The position numbers were made by a program, and so were the translations under genes. Positions 58,740-64,000 of a DNA stretch of 64,000 nt are shown in pieces (within the stretch, counting starts at the first letter, position 1; every line of letters starts with the position of its first letter). Origin of the DNA: Sphingomonas crocodyli (lineage in GTDB: Bacteria; Pseudomonadota; Alphaproteobacteria; Sphingomonadales; Sphingomonadaceae); the NCBI RefSeq assembly GCF_004005865.1, contig NZ_SACN01000002.1, forward strand, positions 124,001 through 188,000, in the 5' to 3' direction. The notes under the pieces are model-generated. The model was not told the DNA's origin. It saw only the letters and a program-made list of their open reading frames with translations, and made no database searches.

Positions 58740-58754
58740 CCTAACCTTTCGCAT
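58740..58754 (+). promoter_or_regulatory. 15-bp box, copy 12 (toward isochorismatase-like gene)
   Basis: Reads CCTAACCTTTCGCAT, an exact match, 120 bases upstream of ATG 58875. It is almost identical to the copy at 46019. Confidence 0.6.
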
Positions 58755-58874
58755 GGTTCGTCCTGCCCCCTTGTTCGATCGCTGAGCCGATCTAGGCAAT
58801 CCAGTCTCCAGGTGTGGAGCAGCGCGGAGCCGCTGTGCCGCGATTGTGCCTCAACAATCGTCTGGAGACGCCGA

Positions 58875-59678
58875 ATGTTTTCAACAAAGAGAACCCGTCC
58901 CGCCGCCGCGCGCGCCAGTCGCTTCTTGGCATTGGCGCTATGCGCGCACCTTTATCTCTCACCAGCGGGTGCAGCCGCGCCGTCAGCCACTTATGCGGAC
59001 CCCGCAAACCCTGCGCTCAAGAAGGGAGCGATGGTGCTCGCGCCAAAGCGGGCCGCACTGGTGGTGATCGACCCGCAGAACGACTTCATGGATCCCAAGG
59101 GCAGAGCCTGGCCGGTGGTTGGCGAAGCCGTCACCGAGCAAAAGCTGATCCCGCATCTTCACCAACTCTTCGCTGCAGCCAAGGCGTCGGGCATGGTCGT
59201 CGCGATCTCACCGCACCATTATTATCATTGGGATCATCAGTGGAAGGTGCAGGGGCCGCTTGAGGTCTTCCAGCACGACATCGGTATCTTCGATCGCAAG
59301 GGACCCTATACGCTGGAGGGGTTCGAAGGATCGGGCGCGGATTTTCTGCCCGAGTTCAAACAATATATCCTCGACGGTCAGACGATCATCGCCTCACCCC
59401 ACAAGCTCTATGGTCCGCAGGTCAATGACCTGTCATTTCAGCTGCGCAAGCAGCATGTGGATCAAGTGATCATCGTCGGCATGCTTTCGAACATGTGTGT
59501 GGAATCGCATGTTCGCGACTTCCTTGAGCAAGGGTTCGAGGTTGCGGTCGTCCGCGACGCGATCGCCGCGCCCAAGCTGCCGGAGGGCGACGGCAACCTC
59601 TCGGCTCTCATCAACTTTCGCTACATGGCCAACGGGCTGTGGACGACCGATGAGACCGTCAAGATGATGAAGCGATAG
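58875..59678 (+). CDS. Exported isochorismatase-like cysteine hydrolase
   Basis: A 267-residue hydrolase from ATG 58875 (GGAGACG upstream) with an N-terminal signal peptide (FLALALCAHLYLSPAGAAA). The family triad is complete: Asp66 in ALVVIDPQNDFMD, Lys177 in ASPHKLYGP and Cys208 in VGMLSNMCVESHVRD. Isochorismatase-like enzymes hydrolyse amides, ureido groups or vinyl ethers; the substrate here is unknown. Export is uncommon for this family. It is divergent from NDH-2-like gene B and has a 15-bp box upstream. Confidence 0.92.
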   Translation: MFSTKRTRPAAARASRFLALALCAHLYLSPAGAAAPSATYADPANPALKKGAMVLAPKRAALVVIDPQNDFMDPKGRAWPVVGEAVTEQKLIPHLHQLFAAAKASGMVVAISPHHYYHWDHQWKVQGPLEVFQHDIGIFDRKGPYTLEGFEGSGADFLPEFKQYILDGQTIIASPHKLYGPQVNDLSFQLRKQHVDQVIIVGMLSNMCVESHVRDFLEQGFEVAVVRDAIAAPKLPEGDGNLSALINFRYMANGLWTTDETVKMMKR

Positions 59679-59952
59679 GCTGTGGTTGTAAATGTCGTCC
59701 TCCGACGGCCAAATTGCGAAATTGTCCGGGATGGGAGCGGGATCGAGGCAACATTCGGTGCTTGGATCGACCTGTCCGAAAGCCGTGGTGATAGGCCGCT
59801 TCGCGCCCCAATATCAGCTATTCCCGGGAAACGCTCAGAATCCCGGAAGCCGCCGGTCAGCTTTCCAACTATCAGTCGTTCTGATTGCGGCCCGTCAACT
59901 GCTTGCCACTTCCATATTGCGAATGGTTCTTAATATGGGTAGGCGGGCCTCG

Positions 59953-60465
59953 ATGCCCACCAATGCCGCTGCCCTCACCCGACTTTTGTTGGTCGAGCGC
60001 CTCTCTTTGCAGAGGCTGGCGCAGCGCATAGCAGGTAGCTTGTCCGTAGCCGAGGACGTCACCCAGAGCCTCTGGTTCCGCATTCAACGGATCGAGGATG
60101 ATCCCCCGATCATCAACAAACGCGCCTTCCTGTTCAGGTTGGCGACCAATCTCGCGACGGATCATGTCAGGGCCGCCCGACGTCATAGCGCGCTGTTCGA
60201 AAGCGGGATGCTGCCGACCGAAGTTGCGGATGATCGCCCGTCTGTTGAACGCTCGCTTATCGGTCGCGAGCGTCTCGAAAAGGTCTTGGCTGCGTTGGAC
60301 GAATTGCCGCCGCGCGTTCGGCAGGTATTCGTGATGCGCAAGTTCGACGAACTTCCGGTGGCGGAGATCGCCGATCGGCTAGGTCTGTCACGCAGCGCGA
60401 TTGCGAAAATGCTTCAGCGCGCTCTTTTGCACTGTGACGCGCGCCTGCATGACGACGGCGACTGA
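59953..60465 (+). CDS. FecI-type ECF sigma factor
   Basis: About 170 residues from ATG 59953; in-frame ATGs at 59935 and 59923 are alternatives, and none has a clear ribosome binding site. Region 2 is SVAEDVTQSLWFRIQRI and FLFRLATNLATDHVRAARR. Region 4 has LDELPPRVRQVFVMRKFDEL and the helix-turn-helix VAEIADRLGLSRSAIAKMLQ. It should direct RNA polymerase to iron-uptake promoters when FecR signals. fecR and a fecA-like receptor follow. No copy of the shared ECF promoter was found before this gene. Confidence 0.92.
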   Translation: MPTNAAALTRLLLVERLSLQRLAQRIAGSLSVAEDVTQSLWFRIQRIEDDPPIINKRAFLFRLATNLATDHVRAARRHSALFESGMLPTEVADDRPSVERSLIGRERLEKVLAALDELPPRVRQVFVMRKFDELPVAEIADRLGLSRSAIAKMLQRALLHCDARLHDDGD

Positions 60466-60484
60466 TCCGCCTCGCGTCACTAGA

Positions 60485-60515
60485 TTCCACAAAATCATAT
60501 CTCCAACGTCATAGC
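60485..60515 (+). promoter_or_regulatory. Candidate ECF (FecI) promoter before fecR
   Basis: TTCCACA (60485-60491), 14 bases, then ACGTCATAGC (60506-60515). The same two elements with the same 14-base gap occur before the fecA-like gene. The -35/-10 reading is inferred from this repetition and the CGTC-type -10 of ECF promoters. Confidence 0.65.
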
Positions 60516-60568
60516 TATGAGACCTTGATTGTCTCGTGCCTCTGGCGGGGAACGGGAAGGGGGCAAGT

Positions 60569-61519
60569 TTGGCGTCAGGATCGCGGATTCTGGAGGAGGT
60601 CAGGCACGAGGCCGCGCGCTGGATCGCGGAGCGTGACGCAGGCCTGCTGTCTGCCGACGACGAGCAGGCCTTTCTGATCTGGTTGCACGCAGATCCCTTG
60701 CATGAGGCTGCCTATCGTCGCCTGGAGGGCAGCTGGCAGGCGATGGATGACATGCCGGCGCAGGCGCGAATCCTGGAAAGCAAGCCGACGCGCCAGAAAC
60801 ATCGCATCGCGGGTGTCGTCGCGGCGGTTGCCGTGATCGCCATCGTAGGCGCCACGCTCGATATGCCTATGCGCCTGCGGGCCGACGCGATCACCGGCAC
60901 GGGCGAACGCCGCGATGTCACGCTGCCCGACGGATCCATTGCACGATTGAACACCGACAGCGCGATCGAGGTCGATTATGCTGACGGACGACGCGCCGTG
61001 CGCCTCCTGTCCGGCGAAGCGGCCTTCACCGTGGCCGCCGATGCCGCCCGCCCTTTCACCGTGCAGGCCGGATCGGGGACGACCACAGCGCTGGGCACAC
61101 GCTTCATCGTGCGGCTCAGGGGCGCGCAGGCCGATGTATCCGTCACCGAACATAAAGTGCGGGTCGCGGCGTCGGCCGATGCCGAAACGCCCGACTGGTC
61201 GGCTGTCGTCGAGGAGGGGCAGGCGATAAGCTATGGCCCTGACGGCGCGACCGATCGCCACGATATCGATACCTATGATGCCGAAGGCTGGACACGCGGG
61301 AAGCTCGTCTTCGTAGATCGGCCGCTCGCGGAGGTCGTGGCGGAACTCAATCGCTATCATCCGGGCTATATCGGCGTGATCGGCGGCGAACTGAGCCAGC
61401 GGCGATTTAGCGGTGTCTTTCCGCTGAACGACCCGATGGGCGCGCTCGATACGATCCAGCGTTCGCTTGGTATCGGATCGACGAGGATCACGAACCGGCT
61501 GATCTTGCTCCATTCCTGA
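60569..61519 (+). CDS. FecR-type anti-sigma / signal transducer
   Basis: About 316 residues if started at TTG 60569, which has AAGGGGG upstream; the frame opens at GTG 60536 but that start has no ribosome binding site and lies close to the predicted transcript start. The N-terminal cytosolic domain has EEVRHEAARWIAERDAGLLS and FLIWLHADPLHEAAYRRLEG. A membrane helix (IAGVVAAVAVIAIVGATL) precedes the periplasmic FecR domain (RRDVTLPDGSIARLNTDSAI, FTVQAGSGTTTALGTRF). The C-terminal VELNRYHPGYIGV region is a STN-contact. It passes the receptor signal to the sigma factor. Confidence 0.92.
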   Translation: MASGSRILEEVRHEAARWIAERDAGLLSADDEQAFLIWLHADPLHEAAYRRLEGSWQAMDDMPAQARILESKPTRQKHRIAGVVAAVAVIAIVGATLDMPMRLRADAITGTGERRDVTLPDGSIARLNTDSAIEVDYADGRRAVRLLSGEAAFTVAADAARPFTVQAGSGTTTALGTRFIVRLRGAQADVSVTEHKVRVAASADAETPDWSAVVEEGQAISYGPDGATDRHDIDTYDAEGWTRGKLVFVDRPLAEVVAELNRYHPGYIGVIGGELSQRRFSGVFPLNDPMGALDTIQRSLGIGSTRITNRLILLHS

Positions 61520-61545
61520 CGCCTTCAATAAAAATCCGTCGTCCT

Positions 61546-61576
61546 TTCCACATTCCGCGACCTGAGACGTCATAGC
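61546..61576 (+). promoter_or_regulatory. Candidate ECF (FecI) promoter before fecA-like receptor
   Basis: TTCCACA (61546-61552), 14 bases, then ACGTCATAGC (61567-61576), identical in both elements and spacing to the site before fecR. It lies 61 bases upstream of the receptor start. Confidence 0.7.
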
Positions 61577-61636
61577 TATTGAGAGGCGTTCGCAGCGCAG
61601 TGCGGCTGCCTCCTTGATACAGAAACGGGGGGTCGA

Positions 61637-64000
61637 GTGACGGCGATTGGGATGAACAAGCGCGCGTGCCGCGGTTTCGGACGTGCGATGGGCTCGGTAA
61701 TGGCAATGACGGCGGTGCTGGGCAGCGCTTTGATGGTGATGCCGCAGGCAGCGCACGCGCAAGGTGTGCGCAGCTACGACATCCCCGCCGGCCCGCTGGC
61801 GACAGCGCTGAATCGTTTTGCCGAGGCATCCGGCATCAAGCTTTTCTACGATGCGTCGCTCACCAACGGCCTGTCGAGCCAGGGCATGCGTGGCAGTTTC
61901 GGTACGGCGGAGGCGCTGTCGCGCGTGCTGGCCGGGTCTGGCCTCGCTTATCGTCAGACAGGTGAAGGCGCCTATACGATCGAGCGCGCCCCGCAGCCGA
62001 ATGGCGATGCCAGGCAGCTTGGGCCAGTCCGCGTCGAGGGTGGCTCGGCAGGTGAAGGCACCGGTCGGGCGGATGCCTCACGCGATCCCGGCGCGACCGA
62101 CGGCACGCGGGCCTACACCACCCACGCGGTCACGATCGGCAAGACCGCACTCTCGATCCGCGAAACGCCACAATCGGTGTCGATCGTGACACGGCAGCGC
62201 ATCGAGGATCAGAATATCACCGATGTGGGTGAGGCCCTGAAGTTCACGACAGGCATGACGCTTCAGTCGGTCGGCGGCGTTTATACCGAACATTCGGCTC
62301 TCTCACGCGGCGCCAGCGCCGATTATCAGCTCGATGGCATCAACCAGAGCGTCGACAGTCGGGCGGCGCAATTCGACCTTGCGATCTACGACCGTGTCGA
62401 AGTGCTGCGTGGGCCGGCCGGGCTGTTCCGCGGCGCCGGTTCCGCAGGCGCGACCATCAATCTGGTGCGCAAACGCGCGCTTTCCGGTTTCCATGCGGGC
62501 GGCACCGCAGGCGTGGGCAGTTGGGGCACGCTGCGGGCGGAAGGCGATGTGAGCGGGTCTCTGTCCGAGTCCGGCAATATCCGCGCCCGCGTGGTCGCCG
62601 TCGCCGAGGATCGCGGCTCGTTCCTCGATCGGATCGATAACAGCAAATATCTGGGTTACGGCACGGTCGAGTTCGACTTCGACGATGCGACCACGCTAGC
62701 CCTCGCCGCGACCTATCAGGATGCGCGGATGGACTATTTCTACGGGCTGCCGGCTTATGCGAACGGCACGCTCGTCAACGTTCCCCGCTCGACATCCTAC
62801 GGCACGCCCTGGGCAGGCGGGAAACTCGAGAATCTGGATCTTCTGGCCGAACTCGAACATCGGCTGGGCAATGGCGGACGCATCAAGGGGACGTTGCGTC
62901 GCTCCAACTCGGATCGATCGTCTCAGACCTTGTTCTCCGGCGGCGGCGTAGACGCCCTGGGGATGCAGTCGCTCGCGTCGAATGACGAGGCGATCGAAAA
63001 CCGCAACACCGCGGCCGACCTGTTCGTCGACACGCCGTTCACGGCCTTTGGATCGCAGCACAACATCCTGATCGGCGGCGATTTTCAGGATTATTCGCAA
63101 TCCACATTCCGGCGCGCCTTTTCGGGCTTTCCTCGGGTTAACTTCTTCACATTCGATCCGGGCGCGATCCCCGAGCCCAATTTCGCCGCGCAGCCGACCG
63201 CGACGGACATTGTCGCCAAGACCAAATCCTACGGCCTGTACGGGCAATTGCGCGTGAAGCCGGTCCAGCCGCTGACCTTGATCGGCGGGTTGCGCGCCAG
63301 CTGGCGCGACGTGCGCAATTTCGATCGCCTGACCAATCGCCGCACATCCGGCCCCGATATCAAGGGCGAAGTGACCCCCTATTTCGGGACGACGCTGGAG
63401 CCACTGGCCGACTGGTTCGTGTACGGCAGCTATGCCGAGATCTTTCAGCCGCAGTCGGCGACTACGGTGCAGGGAACGCTGCTCGATCCGATCACCGGCC
63501 GGCAGGTCGAACTGGGCGTCAAGGGCGCGTTGATGGATCAGCGGCTGACCCTCAGCGCCGCCGTTTACCGGACAACGCGTAGCAACGAGGCGCTGGTCGA
63601 TCCGGCCAATCCCGGCTTCTCGATCGGCGGTGGCAAAAGGCGCGCGGAAGGCTTCGAGGCCGAGGTGAACGGCGAACTGGCGCAGGGGCTGCATGTCACC
63701 GCCGGCTATGCCTATACGAAGACCAAAATCCTGGTGGCCGCCGTTTCGCAGGTCGGGCAGGCTTATGCGCCGACAACGCCCAAACATAATCTGACCTTGT
63801 GGGGCAATTACCGCTTCCCGGCGGCGTCGGCCTTGTCCGGGGTCGAAATGGGCGGCGGTCTGCGCGCCAACAGCGACTTCTACAGCCAGATCGGCACCGT
63901 CCGTTTCGCGGCAGGCGGCTACACGGTGGCGTCGGCTCTGCTCGCCTATAATTTCGACGAGAAGGTGAAGCTTTCAGTCAACGTCGAGAACCTGTTCGAC
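61637..64000 (+). CDS. FecA-like TonB-dependent siderophore receptor, 3' end outside window
   Basis: Starts at GTG 61637 (GGGGGG upstream) or ATG 61652, with a signal peptide ending MPQAAHAQ. An N-terminal secretin/STN signalling domain (VRSYDIPAGPLATALNRFAE, GLAYRQTGEGAYTIE) marks it as a transducer that talks to FecR. The plug has ETPQSVSIVTRQRIEDQN, VEVLRGPAGLFRGAGSAGAT and INLVRKR. The barrel reads on without interruption to the window end (LSVNVENLFD), some 788 codons in, so only the last strands are missing. The ligand is probably a ferric siderophore. Confidence 0.94.
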   Translation, partial: MTAIGMNKRACRGFGRAMGSVMAMTAVLGSALMVMPQAAHAQGVRSYDIPAGPLATALNRFAEASGIKLFYDASLTNGLSSQGMRGSFGTAEALSRVLAGSGLAYRQTGEGAYTIERAPQPNGDARQLGPVRVEGGSAGEGTGRADASRDPGATDGTRAYTTHAVTIGKTALSIRETPQSVSIVTRQRIEDQNITDVGEALKFTTGMTLQSVGGVYTEHSALSRGASADYQLDGINQSVDSRAAQFDLAIYDRVEVLRGPAGLFRGAGSAGATINLVRKRALSGFHAGGTAGVGSWGTLRAEGDVSGSLSESGNIRARVVAVAEDRGSFLDRIDNSKYLGYGTVEFDFDDATTLALAATYQDARMDYFYGLPAYANGTLVNVPRSTSYGTPWAGGKLENLDLLAELEHRLGNGGRIKGTLRRSNSDRSSQTLFSGGGVDALGMQSLASNDEAIENRNTAADLFVDTPFTAFGSQHNILIGGDFQDYSQSTFRRAFSGFPRVNFFTFDPGAIPEPNFAAQPTATDIVAKTKSYGLYGQLRVKPVQPLTLIGGLRASWRDVRNFDRLTNRRTSGPDIKGEVTPYFGTTLEPLADWFVYGSYAEIFQPQSATTVQGTLLDPITGRQVELGVKGALMDQRLTLSAAVYRTTRSNEALVDPANPGFSIGGGKRRAEGFEAEVNGELAQGLHVTAGYAYTKTKILVAAVSQVGQAYAPTTPKHNLTLWGNYRFPAASALSGVEMGGGLRANSDFYSQIGTVRFAAGGYTVASALLAYNFDEKVKLSVNVENLFD

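Larger units (their letters stand above)
58365..58874. other. Divergent regulatory region without genes
   Basis: This 510-base region lies between the divergent NDH-2-like gene B and the isochorismatase-like gene. No coding sequence is supported. It contains 15-bp boxes at 58651-58665 and 58740-58754 in opposite orientations, and a small GGCTGAC/GTCAGCC hairpin at 58456-58472. Confidence 0.7.

Overview
The window reads as chromosome of a high-GC alphaproteobacterium of the Sphingomonas type (order Sphingomonadales). The evidence is the gene order carA-carB / yqeY / dnaG-rpoD, the compact 1-4 nt gene overlaps, the many TonB-dependent receptors of Sphingomonas/Caulobacter kind, an alphaproteobacterial RpoD, and palindromic intergenic repeats common in these genomes. 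This assignment comes from gene content and protein resemblance only.

1-18.4 kb is a conserved core. It holds carB (cut by the window edge), a 74-codon gene between carB and carA, carA, yqeY, a DUF559 gene bounded by inverted repeats, dnaG-rpoD, metX-GNAT-metW, hisC-tyrA, ftsE-ftsX-DUF218-plsC, an MJ0042 zinc-ribbon protein, a phosphofructokinase and tRNA-Leu(GAG). 18.6-27.9 kb looks like a phosphorus-scavenging locus: a Tat-exported PhoD-like phosphatase divergent from a TonB receptor with two candidate Pho boxes between them, a TetR regulator, a second TonB receptor and a secreted phytase-like esterase.

28-59 kb is the unusual part. It is dense in two-component genes: five sensor kinases (one has Val where the phospho-accepting His should be), two receiver-only regulators, three FixJ-type regulators and one NarL-type regulator. 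They are interleaved with redox and reactive-species genes: azoreductase, AhpD-like, haloperoxidase-like hydrolase, Ohr, two NDH-2-like oxidoreductases, DoxX, metallo-beta-lactamase-fold hydrolase, three SDRs and an isochorismatase-like protein. Twelve copies of a directional 15-bp box, 5'-CCTANACYTTNGTAT-3', lie in the intergenic spaces; eleven of them point at a gene start 54-287 bp away, and the twelfth (46019-46033) points away from its nearest start. I interpret this as a local regulon tying the signalling genes to the redox genes. In the middle sits a nitric-oxide island: group III truncated globin, flavohemoglobin, DUF1971 cupin, cyanide-insensitive alternative oxidase and an NsrR-type Rrf2 regulator, with three NsrR-like palindromes in the divergent promoter.

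59.9-64 kb is a fecI-fecR-fecA iron-signalling cluster. Identical-geometry ECF promoter candidates precede fecR and the fecA-like receptor; the receptor gene runs off the window. No CRISPR array, insertion sequence, rRNA or integrase was seen. One LysR gene carries a frameshift.
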